A DNA stretch of 54,964 bases from Alphaproteobacteria bacterium (GTDB lineage: Bacteria; Pseudomonadota; Alphaproteobacteria; Micropepsales; Micropepsaceae). A program made the position numbers and the translations under genes. Within the stretch, counting starts at the first letter, position 1, and each line of letters opens with the position of its first letter. The stretch covers positions 1 to 54,964 of the forward strand of contig JAJPIX010000060.1 in the NCBI GenBank assembly GCA_021324545.1, in the 5' to 3' direction. Shown here one piece after another: positions 35,715-44,133 of this stretch. The notes beneath the pieces were generated by a model that did no database searches, was not told the DNA's origin, and was given only the letters and a program-made list of their open reading frames with translations.

Positions 35715-36095
35715 TCAATGCGGCCCGCCTGATCCGCCATAGTTGAATTTGCAGACGGCGTGCGAGCCTTCGCAATGGCACTCGCATGTGGCCCCGGGTG
35801 GCGCCTTGCACGTGTCGGTACTGTGGCAGCGGCTCGTGTGTTGCCGTCTGCGCCCGGCGCGCCGAATGGGCTTTGGCTTTTTCTTGTGATGGTCGGTGAT
35901 CGGCTTTACGGGCGGAATGGGCTTTACGTGCGGAATTGGATGGACGCCCGGAACCGGTTGCATTTCCGGAATTGGTTTCATCGGCGGAATGGGCTTCACC
36001 GGCGGTATGGGCGCGGTCGTTTCGCCGGCCATGGCCGCGGGCGCGCTGATCAAAAGCACACCCAGCAGCATCACGATCCGGATCTGTCTTCGCAT
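35715..36095 (-). CDS. Small secreted Pro-rich repeat protein with Cys cluster
   Basis: 126 residues, family not recognised. Signal peptide with cleavage after AAMA (~23). Residues ~28-66 repeat a PIPPVKPIP-like hexad about six times (PIPPMKPIPEMQPVPG, HPIPHVKPIPPVKPI), expected to form an extended polyproline helix. A Lys/Arg patch follows (HHKKKPKPIRRAGRRRQ), then six Cys in ~28 residues (SRCHSTDTCKAP, ATCECHCEGSHAVCKF) that could bind metal or form disulfides, and a Gly-rich tail. It starts 9 nt after the OmpA-domain gene ends and is probably co-transcribed with it. Confidence 0.7.
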   Translation of the reverse strand: MRRQIRIVMLLGVLLISAPAAMAGETTAPIPPVKPIPPMKPIPEMQPVPGVHPIPHVKPIPPVKPITDHHKKKPKPIRRAGRRRQHTSRCHSTDTCKAPPGATCECHCEGSHAVCKFNYGGSGGPH

Positions 36096-36104
36096 GGAGG
36101 TCTC

Positions 36105-37412
36105 TCAGGGTTTGGTAATCACGATTTGCACCCGCCGGTTTCGTGCGCGGCCTTCGGGGTTGTCCGTTCCGTCGGGGTTGGTGTTTGGCGCAACCGGATT
36201 CGCCTTGCCCCATCCACGGGTGTGCAGGTTGGCGACAGGCGCCTGCGCATTCGCCACCAGCCAGTTTCTGACCGTATCGGCGCGCTTTTGCGACAGCGCA
36301 ATGTTGTAGGCGTCGTTGCCGATCGAGTCGGTGTACCCCTCGATTGAAATCTGCGCCGCAGGATAGGATTTCAGGACGGTGGCGAGCTTTTGCAGGGCGG
36401 GCACTGCGGCCGGCTTCAAATCCCACTTGTTGAAATCGAACAGCACATCGGCCGACAGATCGATGGTGACGGCCTGCGCCGTTGTCTGTGCGTTCAGATC
36501 TCTCAGCGCCCGCTGCAATTCGCTTGACGCGCCGGCCACCGCGACGCCCGATGCGACCGCACGGCCATTGCCGGCGATCGAGACGCTTTCGAGCGGGGCA
36601 AACAGCGGGAAAACAATATCCACGGCGGTAACGGAATCCGGCGGGGCCTGGAACGTCAAATCCACAAGCGTCTGGCTGTTCGGGCCAATGCTCGACAGGA
36701 ACCAGCGGCCGCCCTGGCTCTTGTCGGCAACGGGCGTCGCAATGAATTCGCCGCTCTCGTCCTTGAGCAGCGGATAGCTGCGCTTGCCAAGCGGATCCAG
36801 CGCATAGACATCGCCATAGGCGATGGTGCGACCGTTGCCGGAGGTGATGTGCTTGTCGCCCGGGTTGGAAATCCTGAGTCTGACCTTCAGCTGTCCGTTT
36901 GCACGGTTTGCCGAAATGACGCTGGCGGTCAGCGGCGGAATGCTGCCGTTCACGTTCTGGCCTGGCGGGGGCGGCTGCACGGTAACCGGCACATTGTCGA
37001 ACGAATGGATGACCGGGCCCTGCACGCTAACGGGGTCACCGCTTGCAAGGGCATCATAGAGCACCCAGACAACTGTGCTTGAGTTGCCGGGCAGCTTCGG
37101 AAACCAGCGTCCGCCGCCGTTGCGATCAGAAATCGGCCCGGCGAGGAAATTTCCGTTCGCGTCCTTCAGCGGAAAGAGCTTCTTGTTCGCCTTTGCATCG
37201 ACGATCACGACATCGCCGTAGGTGATGGGCTGGGACAGGGACGTGTCGGCGCCCGACGTGTTGTGCAAAACGACGCCAAGATGCAGCACGCCGTCGTACT
37301 GGCGCAGGAAGGCGATATCCGCGGTCACGTTGGGGTTGTCGGTCGGTTGCGCCGCCGCGGACGAAACGGCGGGCAGCAGGATTGCGAGCAAAAGGAGTGC
37401 GGACCGGCGCAT
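36105..37412 (-). CDS. OmpA-domain protein with two repeated beta modules
   Basis: 435 residues from ATG 37412 (MRRSALLLLAILLPAVSSAAAQ), a signal peptide; an in-frame start 27 codons earlier is unlikely. Two related ~120-residue modules (about 26-150 and 162-285) share YGDV, a K-x-x-x-PL-x-D segment, PVADKSQGGRWF / PISDRNGGGRWF and a late Asn-Ser-x-T. The C-terminal OmpA domain reads LFDFNKWDLKPAAVPALQKL, ISIEGYTDSIGNDAYN, LSQKRADTVRNWL, GWGKANPVAPN and NRRVQIVI, and would bind peptidoglycan. Upstream of the Pro/Cys-rich gene. A cell-wall-anchored surface or envelope protein is likely. Confidence 0.85.
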   Translation of the reverse strand: MRRSALLLLAILLPAVSSAAAQPTDNPNVTADIAFLRQYDGVLHLGVVLHNTSGADTSLSQPITYGDVVIVDAKANKKLFPLKDANGNFLAGPISDRNGGGRWFPKLPGNSSTVVWVLYDALASGDPVSVQGPVIHSFDNVPVTVQPPPPGQNVNGSIPPLTASVISANRANGQLKVRLRISNPGDKHITSGNGRTIAYGDVYALDPLGKRSYPLLKDESGEFIATPVADKSQGGRWFLSSIGPNSQTLVDLTFQAPPDSVTAVDIVFPLFAPLESVSIAGNGRAVASGVAVAGASSELQRALRDLNAQTTAQAVTIDLSADVLFDFNKWDLKPAAVPALQKLATVLKSYPAAQISIEGYTDSIGNDAYNIALSQKRADTVRNWLVANAQAPVANLHTRGWGKANPVAPNTNPDGTDNPEGRARNRRVQIVITKP

Positions 37413-37578
37413 GCTGTCTCCCCCCCGCGGAAACACGCCAAGCCTAGAGCATGGCCTCCCCCGACAGAAGGGGCATGGGGCGGCTTGAGGCATCGCGCCT
37501 GCCGGGTACCCATATGGATTCCGGCTTGCGCCCGGCCCGCAAAACCGCTGGATTGGGCGCGCACGGGAGGCTGGCCTT

Positions 37579-38139
37579 ATGACCTATGTCTGGATTGTCC
37601 TGGGACTTGTCGTCCTGCTGGGAATCTTCCTGTTCAACCGGCTGGTGCTTCTGCGGCAGGCTTGGAACCGCGCTTACGCCGACATCGATGTGCAGCTCAA
37701 ACTCAGGCAGGACCTTGTGCCCAACCTGGTAGAGACGGTGAAAGGCTATGCCGCCCACGAAAAGGGCGTATTCGAACAGGTCGCGGCCGCGCGCAGCGCC
37801 GCGATGAATGCCGGGTCCCTGGTAGAGAAAAGCGCGGCTGAAGGCGCCCTGTCCGGCGCGCTCGGCAACCTTATGGCGGTGGCCGAGAATTATCCGCAGC
37901 TACGCGCCAGCGAAAATTTCCAGCAGCTTCAGGCCGAGCTTGCCGACATCGAGAACAAGATCGCGGCATCCCGCCGCTTCATGAACAGCGCCGCGGCCGA
38001 GTACAATTCCGCCATTCAGCAGTTCCCCGCACTCCTGATTGCGGGACCGTTCGGCTTCAGGCCGGCGCAAATGTTCATGCTCGACGAAAGCGAGCGCGCC
38101 CATGCCAAAAACGCGCCGCAGGTGAAGTTCGGCGGGTGA
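37579..38139 (+). CDS. lemA: LemA family protein
   Basis: 186 residues; GGGAGG 8 nt before ATG 37579. One N-terminal membrane segment (VWIVLGLVVLLGIFLFNRL) followed by the LemA helical domain: RQAWNRAYADIDVQLKLRQDLVPNLVETVKGYA, AMNAGSLVEKSAAEGAL, NFQQLQAELADIENKIAASRR, YNSAIQQFP. LemA is an uncharacterised membrane-anchored protein often paired with an M48 protease, as here (4 nt apart). Confidence 0.93.
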   Translation: MTYVWIVLGLVVLLGIFLFNRLVLLRQAWNRAYADIDVQLKLRQDLVPNLVETVKGYAAHEKGVFEQVAAARSAAMNAGSLVEKSAAEGALSGALGNLMAVAENYPQLRASENFQQLQAELADIENKIAASRRFMNSAAAEYNSAIQQFPALLIAGPFGFRPAQMFMLDESERAHAKNAPQVKFGG

Positions 38140-38143
38140 TGCA

Positions 38144-39226
38144 ATGGCGCAGCTCGGCCTCACAACCTACCGCCTCAACAACAATATCAAGTCAACCGTC
38201 CTCCTCATCCTGTTTCCGTTCCTGCTGCTTTTGCTTCTGGCGGTGATCTTTTTCGCCTTCGGGCTGCTCGGCGGCGCTCCGGATGCTTTCGGCATTTTCG
38301 GCATCGCGCCGGTGCTGGGAACGGGAAGCCCGCTCGATCTGGCGCTTTCGGCGGTTTACGCCTGGTGGCCTGTCGTGATCGGCATCGCGGCGGTGTGGGT
38401 GTTGGTCGGTTTTCTGTTCAACGACTGGATCATCCATCGCGCTACCGGCGCGAAAGCCGTGACGCGCGAAGAGCAGCCCGAGCTTTACAACCTGCTGGAA
38501 AACCTCTGCATCAGCCGCGGGCTCAAGGTGCCGAGGCTCTACATCGTGGATACGGATGCGATGAACGCCTATGCCAGCGGCATAGATGAAAAAAGCTATG
38601 CGGTGACGGTCACAAGCGGCCTCCTGCGCGTGCTCAGCAGGGATGAGCTCGAGGCCGTGCTGGCGCATGAGCTGACGCACATCATGGAGCGCGACACGCG
38701 GCTGCTGATCGTGACGGTCGTGTTCGTGGGCATGATCTCGTTTCTCACGCAGCTTCTGTGGCGCAGTATGCGGGTGGCCACGTTTACGCGCGTGCGCGGC
38801 AAGGGCGCGGGCGGCGTCATGATCATCATGCTGATCGCGGCTGTCGCATTTGCGGTCGGTTACATGCTGGCGCTGGTGCTGCGCTTTGCCATTTCCCGGC
38901 GTCGCGAATATCAGGCCGATGCCGGGTCCGTCGATCTCACCAAGAATCCGGACGCGCTCATCAGCGCGCTGCTCAAGATTTCGCAGAATCCGGTCGTGCC
39001 GCATGTGCCGAGCGAAGTGCAACAAATGTTCATCGAGACGCCCCCCTCGCGTTCGGCGCTTGCCGCGCTGTTTGATACCCATCCGCCGATCGAAAAGCGT
39101 ATCAAGGTGCTGGAAGAACTCGGTGGCCATGTGCCCGACCGGCTGGGGCCGGGCGGCTCGGCCCAGCCTCCGCCGCCGCGCGCGGCCGGCGCGCTTCCGC
39201 CCGGCAACAAATCACCGTGGGGATGA
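38144..39226 (+). CDS. M48 family membrane zinc metalloprotease (HtpX-like)
   Basis: 360 residues. Two N-terminal membrane helices (about 17-45, 68-92), then the M48 domain with the zinc site HELTH at residues 175-179 and the third ligand in RREYQADAG (Glu ~261). Two further hydrophobic segments (~185-205, ~223-245) lie between. The C-terminus is unusually Pro/Gly-rich (GGSAQPPPPRAAGALPPG). HtpX-type proteases degrade misfolded membrane proteins. It follows lemA by 4 nt and is probably its functional partner. Past 39226 the DNA changes character. Confidence 0.92.
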   Translation: MAQLGLTTYRLNNNIKSTVLLILFPFLLLLLLAVIFFAFGLLGGAPDAFGIFGIAPVLGTGSPLDLALSAVYAWWPVVIGIAAVWVLVGFLFNDWIIHRATGAKAVTREEQPELYNLLENLCISRGLKVPRLYIVDTDAMNAYASGIDEKSYAVTVTSGLLRVLSRDELEAVLAHELTHIMERDTRLLIVTVVFVGMISFLTQLLWRSMRVATFTRVRGKGAGGVMIIMLIAAVAFAVGYMLALVLRFAISRRREYQADAGSVDLTKNPDALISALLKISQNPVVPHVPSEVQQMFIETPPSRSALAALFDTHPPIEKRIKVLEELGGHVPDRLGPGGSAQPPPPRAAGALPPGNKSPWG

Positions 39227-39377
39227 GGTCAGAGGGCATGGGAAGGTCGTAGAGGGCGAATCTGGCGGGCCGCGACCGACGATGATGAGAACTATGTCTA
39301 CGCCATAGCCCTATGATCCGCTCACCACAGGGTGGGGCGCCGTGCAATAGTGGACGCGCGTAAGGAGTCTGTGGAGC

Positions 39378-40088
39378 ATGGACGACCGAAATATGCATCT
39401 GGCGCATCTGCGCGCCGCCGAAGGGCAGTTTCGACGTGCGACTGCGGCACGATTGGCAGTCACAATGGGGCATCAGCCGCTGGACCTTCCAATTCAATGG
39501 TCGCACGGAAAGCATGTGGTCAATTACTCCCAGATCGCGCTCACGAAGGACGAGGCAGATTTCGCGGCTTGGAATCTGCAGCGCAGCGCTACGTTTCTCA
39601 TGGCCTCGGCAGTCCTTGAGGCGATCCGCGGCACCATCCAAAACCCGAAGTCCGATGCCGATGCCCGTGTAGTAAATGCGTATCAGGTCGCTCGGATGAT
39701 CCGAAATGCCTTCTCACACAATCCATTCAATCCCGTATGGAACATTGACCAGGATTGCCGCGGTAAGCTCTTCGAACTTCAGAACGTGATTCGTTTAGAT
39801 TGCCGAGAGTTACATGGCAAAGCATTTGACTGGCGGCATTATGGTGGTCCACTCGCAATTTTGGCGTTGTCGAATTTTGTCCGTCAGAACATCCTGGGCG
39901 ATGTCAGCGAACCAGAGAAAATCGTCCCAATGCCGCAACGCGTCTACTACCAGCAGGGCGATCTGATTTTGATGCAGGTGGATGAGATTCCTGCGGATGC
40001 TACGCGCGTCGAGTCAGCGGAATTGCCGGACGGAGGCATTTCGCTTGGAAATGGTCATGTTATCTGCCCGGCCGCCACGAATGATTAG
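39378..40088 (+). CDS. Hypothetical protein in element remnant
   Basis: 236 residues, not recognised. GGAG 8 nt before ATG 39378. No signal peptide or membrane segment. A helical central part (AWNLQRSATFLMASAVLEAIRG, QVARMIRNAFSHNPFNPVW) is reminiscent of HEPN-like or DUF-type helical bundles with an RxxxxH motif (RMIRNAFSH). The Arg-Asn-Ala-Phe-Ser-His stretch is the kind of motif seen in HEPN RNase-like domains, but this is a weak match. The codon use is less GC-rich than the flanking housekeeping genes, in line with a transferred origin. Confidence 0.55.
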   Translation: MDDRNMHLAHLRAAEGQFRRATAARLAVTMGHQPLDLPIQWSHGKHVVNYSQIALTKDEADFAAWNLQRSATFLMASAVLEAIRGTIQNPKSDADARVVNAYQVARMIRNAFSHNPFNPVWNIDQDCRGKLFELQNVIRLDCRELHGKAFDWRHYGGPLAILALSNFVRQNILGDVSEPEKIVPMPQRVYYQQGDLILMQVDEIPADATRVESAELPDGGISLGNGHVICPAATND

Positions 40089-40166
40089 CCGCGAACGGAA
40101 GGTGCGCGGCCTGAGATTGTCTGCTAACCTCTCGGCACGAGGGAGAGAATCGATCAAATTCGGACT

Positions 40167-40547
40167 TTGCTCTCGGAGCTGGAGAGCGAAGCCGGGCAAG
40201 CTGAGAAGGCGAGTGAATTCCGAGCACTGTCTGGCTTGGAGCTGCCGGACATCATCTGTGACGTAGTCGATTTGCTGATGCCGGATTTGAAGCCCTACGA
40301 AATATCATTCTACGTGTATTTCCTGCGGCACTCGATCATCCAAAATGGCACCCCTTACATTCGCGTGAGCCGCCGTGGCATGCAGTCCGGAATCGTCAAA
40401 TCGGCTTACGCTGGCAGCACCTCCGGCGGGAAGGATGCCGATAGTGCAGCGGCCAGCTTCAAGACGGTCCGCCAGGCTATGGAGGGCCTGGAAGCAATTG
40501 GAGCCATCAGACAAGAGGGCGACGCGAACCGGGACGGCACTCTATGA
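40167..40547 (+). CDS. Hypothetical protein of mobile-element type, 3' end cut by a deletion junction
   Basis: 126 residues from TTG 40167; the frame is open from 40128 without a better start. PDIICDVVDLLMPDLKPYEISFYVYFLRHSI, VRVSRRGMQSG-like VSRRGMQSGIV and FKTVRQAMEGLEAIGAIRQEG look like a winged-helix DNA-binding protein of plasmids or phages. The frame ends at DGTL and then TGA at the point where the serine-recombinase frame begins, so the natural C-terminus is missing. The long-range quote above is split across positions; the key helix is at residues ~40-50. Confidence 0.5.
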   Translation: MLSELESEAGQAEKASEFRALSGLELPDIICDVVDLLMPDLKPYEISFYVYFLRHSIIQNGTPYIRVSRRGMQSGIVKSAYAGSTSGGKDADSAAASFKTVRQAMEGLEAIGAIRQEGDANRDGTL

Positions 40548-40926
40548 CGCCATCGAGGCCGGTGTCGCCGATCTCGACGACCCGGCGCTGAAGGAGCGCG
40601 TCGCAAGCCTGAAGGCGATCCGCGACCAGGCGCAAGCCGACGCCGGGCGTGGCGCCGCGATGCTGGAGTCGTCGGGTCAGCAGGCGATCACGCGACAGAT
40701 GGTCCAGAGGTTCGCCAGGACGGCACGCGGGCGGATCAGGATCGATGGCGGCGGCTACCGCCGCGACCATCTCCGCGCGCTCGCCCAGCGCGTCGAGGTC
40801 GCCGACCGCGAGGTCCGCATCATCGGCTCGAAGACCAACTTGCTTCAGACGCTGACCGCCGCGGCCGGCGTAAAGCCGGCTACGCCCGGCGTTCGCAGTT
40901 CTGTTCTGAAGTGGCGGATGGGGTGA
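40538..40926 (+). pseudogene. C-terminal remnant of a large serine recombinase
   Basis: The frame reads YDAIEAGVADLDDPALKERV, LKAIRDQAQADAGRG, AITRQMVQRFARTARGRIRI, GYRRDHLRALAQRVEVADR and ends SSVLKWRMG with TGA inside the tRNA-Ser gene. This is the conserved tail of a recombinase family common in alphaproteobacterial elements; the catalytic N-terminus and DNA-binding domains (about 400 residues) are absent. The missing part and the truncated gene before it mark a deletion that fused two element genes around 40530-40550. Confidence 0.7.
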
Positions 40927-41001
40927 GATTCGAACTCACGGTGGGGATGAACCCACGCCGGTTTTCAAGACCGGTGCCTTAAACCGCTCGGCCACCCATC
41001 C
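40912..41001 (-). tRNA. tRNA-Ser (anticodon TGA), CCA encoded
   Basis: Read on the minus strand: acceptor GGATGGG (41001-40995) pairs with CCCATCC (40922-40916), G73, CCA at 40914-40912. Anticodon arm CCGGT-CTTGAAA-ACCGG gives TGA. A long variable arm (GTGGGTTCATCCCCAC) fits class II tRNA-Ser, 90 nt. The last 15 bases of the gene, read on the plus strand, double as the end of the recombinase remnant frame. Confidence 0.97.
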
Positions 41002-41104
41002 CCCGGCTCGTTAACGCCGATGTCGGGCCCGCGCAAGGACAAGGTTGACGGCCCGTCTCCGGCCACTAACCTTTGATTCACCTTCAAGGGGCTTGATTCG
41101 CCGG

Positions 41105-42262
41105 ATGCTGGGTGCGTGCCGACGGGTGGCTTTGGTGTGCGTTGCGGGCGCTGGGCTTGCGGCCTGCGCCTCCGCCAGCAATGTGGCCACGCCGTCTCCA
41201 GGCGCGGGCGAATACAAGGTCGGCCAGCCCTATCAGGTGGGTGGGCAGTGGTACACGCCACATGAGCAGCCCGACTATGATGAAGAAGGTATAGCGTCCT
41301 GGTATGGCCCCACCTTCTACGGTCATCGTACCGCAGACGGCGAAATCTACAATGCCAACGACATGACGGCTGCGCACCCCACGTTGCCCATGCCCGTCTA
41401 TGTGCGCGTCACCAATCTCGACAACGGCCGGCAGGCTGTCTTGCGCGTCAACGACCGCGGACCTTACGCCAACAACCGCATCATCGACGTATCGGAACAC
41501 GCGGCCGAAGTTCTCGGCTTCAAACGGGCCGGCACGGCTCACGTGCGCGTCCAATATATCGGCCGCGCGGACAATGGCGCTCCGCCTCCGGCGGACGATG
41601 ACAGTCCCGAAGTGATGGCTGACAATTCGCGGACGTCGTCCGCAGATGGCTCCGATGTTGCCGATACGGCTGCTGATGCCGAAGAGGCCACGCAAACGGC
41701 TGCGCTGAACGCGGCGAGCGCCGGCGCAACCCTGGCGGCGCGAACGGCCCCTGTCGTCATATCGCCGGCGGTCGCGGCGCCGCTGCCTTCTGCGGGCGCC
41801 GCCGTCGGCGACGATACAGCGGACAGTGCGCAACCGGATGTTGCGCAACCGGATTCCGCACCAGCCGGGATGCCAGGCGACTATTCCGGGCCCACACCGC
41901 CGGCACCGGTCAGCGTGGCGTCGCTCCCGCCTGATTCGGCTGGAGATGTTCCGGCGCCTGCACCGTTGCCGCCGCAGGCGTCCGCGCCCGTCGATCCAAA
42001 ACCGGCCGCCGCGGTTTCCACGCCGGCGAGGACCCATCTTTACATTCAGGCGGGCGCATTCAGCTCGCGCGAGAATGCCAACCGGCTTGTCGGCCTTCTA
42101 GCATCCATCGGCTCCTTTTTCGTTTCCCCCGTTGAAAAGGCGGGGACCGAGCTTTATCGGGTGAGATCAGGACCGTTCGACGATCTGGCTGCGGCCACCG
42201 CCGCATTGGCGCGTGTGACCGGGCTTGGTAATAACGCAGCCAGGATCGTCGTCGACCAATAG
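41105..42262 (+). CDS. rlpA: RlpA septal ring lytic transglycosylase-like lipoprotein
   Basis: 385 residues from ATG 41105 (MLGACRRVALVCVAGAGLAAC, lipobox LAAC, Cys ~21). The double-psi beta-barrel domain (about 62-155) has GIASWYGPTFYGHRTADGE, AAHPTLPMPVYVRVTNLDNG, VLRVNDRGPYANNRIIDVS; RlpA cuts denuded glycan strands at the septum. A long Ala/Asp/Pro linker leads to a C-terminal SPOR domain (THLYIQAGAFSSRENANRL, RVRSGPFDDLAAATAAL) that targets division sites. Followed 46 bp later by a carboxypeptidase gene, a common pairing for wall remodelling. Confidence 0.93.
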   Translation: MLGACRRVALVCVAGAGLAACASASNVATPSPGAGEYKVGQPYQVGGQWYTPHEQPDYDEEGIASWYGPTFYGHRTADGEIYNANDMTAAHPTLPMPVYVRVTNLDNGRQAVLRVNDRGPYANNRIIDVSEHAAEVLGFKRAGTAHVRVQYIGRADNGAPPPADDDSPEVMADNSRTSSADGSDVADTAADAEEATQTAALNAASAGATLAARTAPVVISPAVAAPLPSAGAAVGDDTADSAQPDVAQPDSAPAGMPGDYSGPTPPAPVSVASLPPDSAGDVPAPAPLPPQASAPVDPKPAAAVSTPARTHLYIQAGAFSSRENANRLVGLLASIGSFFVSPVEKAGTELYRVRSGPFDDLAAATAALARVTGLGNNAARIVVDQ

Positions 42263-42308
42263 CGCGCCGACCCGCGCACCCATTCTGGCCTGTAGGAGAA
42301 ACTGCCCG

Positions 42309-43505
42309 ATGCGGCCTTCGAGCCTTTTTCGCCCGTTCGTTTGCGCTTTTCTGTTTCTGGCCGGGGCCGATCCGGCCTTGGCCATGATCGACACCGGGGC
42401 GGAACACGCGATCCTGATGGATGGCGATACGGGTCAGGTGCTGTGGGCAAAGGATGCTTTCGTGCCGATGCCGCCTGCGTCCATGTCGAAGCTGATGACG
42501 ATCGAGCTTTTGTTCCAGCGTCTGAAGGATCATCGCGTCAGGCTGACAGACACGTTTCCGGTTTCGGAAACGGCCTGGCGGACCGGCGGCTCGAAGATGT
42601 TCGTGTCGGTTGGCAGCCGCATCCCCGTGGAAGACCTGATCCGCGGCATCATCATCCAGTCGGGAAATGACGCCTGTGTGGTCGTGGCCGAGGCGTTGGG
42701 CGGCAGCGTGGACGGCTTTGTGCGGATGATGAACGCGCGCGCGAAGGAGTTGGGCCTGAAGAATTCGCATTTCGTCAATCCGGACGGCCTGCCCGATCCG
42801 CCTGGGCAGCTGATGTCGGCCTATGATCTGGCGGTGTTGGCGCGGCACATCATTCAGACATACCCGGAATATTACCACTATTTCGGCGAACGCAGCTTTG
42901 TCTGGAACAACATCAGTCAGCCGAACCGCAACACCGTGCTGGAGAAGTTTCCGGGCGCTGACGGCTTGAAAACCGGCCACACCGATGCGTCGGGTTACGG
43001 CATTGTGGCCTCGGCCGTGCAGGACGACCATCGTCTGATCCTGGTGCTGAACGGCCTGCGCTATCCCGATCTGGATAGCGCAAGCCCCCAAAAGCAGGAC
43101 TGGTTCGGCGAACAGCGTCGCGGCGATGAAGCCGCCCGCATTCTCGGTCTTGCCTTCCGCGAATTCCGCCGCTACCGGCTTCTGCGGCCGGACTCGGTCG
43201 TGGGCGTGGCAAAAGTCTGGAACGGATCGCGCGATACCGTCCCTCTTGTCACGGGCAAGCCGCTGGACGTGACGATGCAGGTGGATTCGCGCGAACATCT
43301 GAAAGCGTCGCTCAGATACGATGGGCCGGTTGCCGCGCCGATCGCCCGAGGCCAGCAGATCGGCACGCTCTCGATCACTGCGCCCGATTTTCCCGGCATG
43401 ACGGTGCCAGTCTATGCGGCGGAAAGCGTGCCCGAGCAGGGCGTGTTCGGGCGGATGCTCCTGGGCCTGCGCACCCTGGTTTCCGGCAAAAGCGCCTTGG
43501 AATGA
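42309..43505 (+). CDS. dac: D-alanyl-D-alanine carboxypeptidase (PBP5/6 family)
   Basis: 398 residues from ATG 42309, with TAGGAG upstream. Signal peptide (FVCAFLFLAGADPALA). Active-site motifs: SMSK (Ser ~58) in PASMSKLMTIELL, SGN in IIQSGNDACVVVAE, and KTG in GLKTGHTDASGYG. The C-terminal ~110 residues form the PBP5 beta domain, and the last ~15 may form a membrane-lying helix (FGRMLLGLRTLVSG). It trims pentapeptides in peptidoglycan. Its stop overlaps the tmk start (ATGA). Confidence 0.94.
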   Translation: MRPSSLFRPFVCAFLFLAGADPALAMIDTGAEHAILMDGDTGQVLWAKDAFVPMPPASMSKLMTIELLFQRLKDHRVRLTDTFPVSETAWRTGGSKMFVSVGSRIPVEDLIRGIIIQSGNDACVVVAEALGGSVDGFVRMMNARAKELGLKNSHFVNPDGLPDPPGQLMSAYDLAVLARHIIQTYPEYYHYFGERSFVWNNISQPNRNTVLEKFPGADGLKTGHTDASGYGIVASAVQDDHRLILVLNGLRYPDLDSASPQKQDWFGEQRRGDEAARILGLAFREFRRYRLLRPDSVVGVAKVWNGSRDTVPLVTGKPLDVTMQVDSREHLKASLRYDGPVAAPIARGQQIGTLSITAPDFPGMTVPVYAAESVPEQGVFGRMLLGLRTLVSGKSALE

Positions 43506-44131
43506 GCCGAGGCCGTTTCATCACGCTGGAAGGGGGGGAGGGCGCGGGCAAGTCCACGCAAGTCGGCCTGCTCGCGGAGCGGTTGAAGGCAATGAATATC
43601 CCGGTCGTGGTAACGCGCGAGCCGGGCGGATCGCCGGGAGCTGAGGAAATCCGCAAGCTTCTGGTGCGGGGCGAACCGGGCCGCTGGGATGCGCTCACCG
43701 AGGCGCTTCTCATGTTTGCCGCGCGCGCCGATCATGTGGCGCGCAACATCCGCCCGGCGCTTGCGCGCGGAGCGTGGGTGGTGTGCGACCGCTTCACGGA
43801 TTCCACTTATGCCTATCAGGGCGCGGGCCGCGGGCTGCCTGCCGAAACGATCCGCGGGCTCGAAGAGGCGGTGCTGGGCGGATTTGAGCCGGAGCTCACG
43901 CTGGTTCTCGATCTGCCGGTGGAAGAGGGCCTCAGGCGGGCGCATGCGCGCCGGGGGGCCGAAACTCGCTTTGAGCGGTTTGACACCGCGTTTCACGAAA
44001 AACTTCGCACCGCCTTCCGGAAGATTGCGCAGGATCATCCGCAACGCTGCGTGATGATTGACGCGAGGGGAGCGAAAAATGACGTTGCGGCGCTGATCTG
44101 GCAAACTGTCGCCAAACGTTTCAATCTCTGA
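43502..44131 (+). CDS. tmk: Thymidylate kinase
   Basis: 209 residues. dTMP to dTDP. P-loop GGEGAGKST, then VVVTREPGGSPGAEEIRKLL, the DRF motif in VVCDRFTDSTYAYQGAGRG, and a LID-like region AHARRGAETRFERFD. ATG 43502 overlaps the dac stop. Followed by holB after 2 nt; tmk-holB-tatD is a common bacterial order. Confidence 0.97.
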   Translation: MSRGRFITLEGGEGAGKSTQVGLLAERLKAMNIPVVVTREPGGSPGAEEIRKLLVRGEPGRWDALTEALLMFAARADHVARNIRPALARGAWVVCDRFTDSTYAYQGAGRGLPAETIRGLEEAVLGGFEPELTLVLDLPVEEGLRRAHARRGAETRFERFDTAFHEKLRTAFRKIAQDHPQRCVMIDARGAKNDVAALIWQTVAKRFNL

Positions 44132-44133
44132 GC

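Noticed and set aside
35896-36347. Gly-rich plus-strand frames opposite the Pro/Cys-rich gene
   Set aside because: They mirror the Pro hexads in antisense; the minus frame has the signal peptide and operon position.
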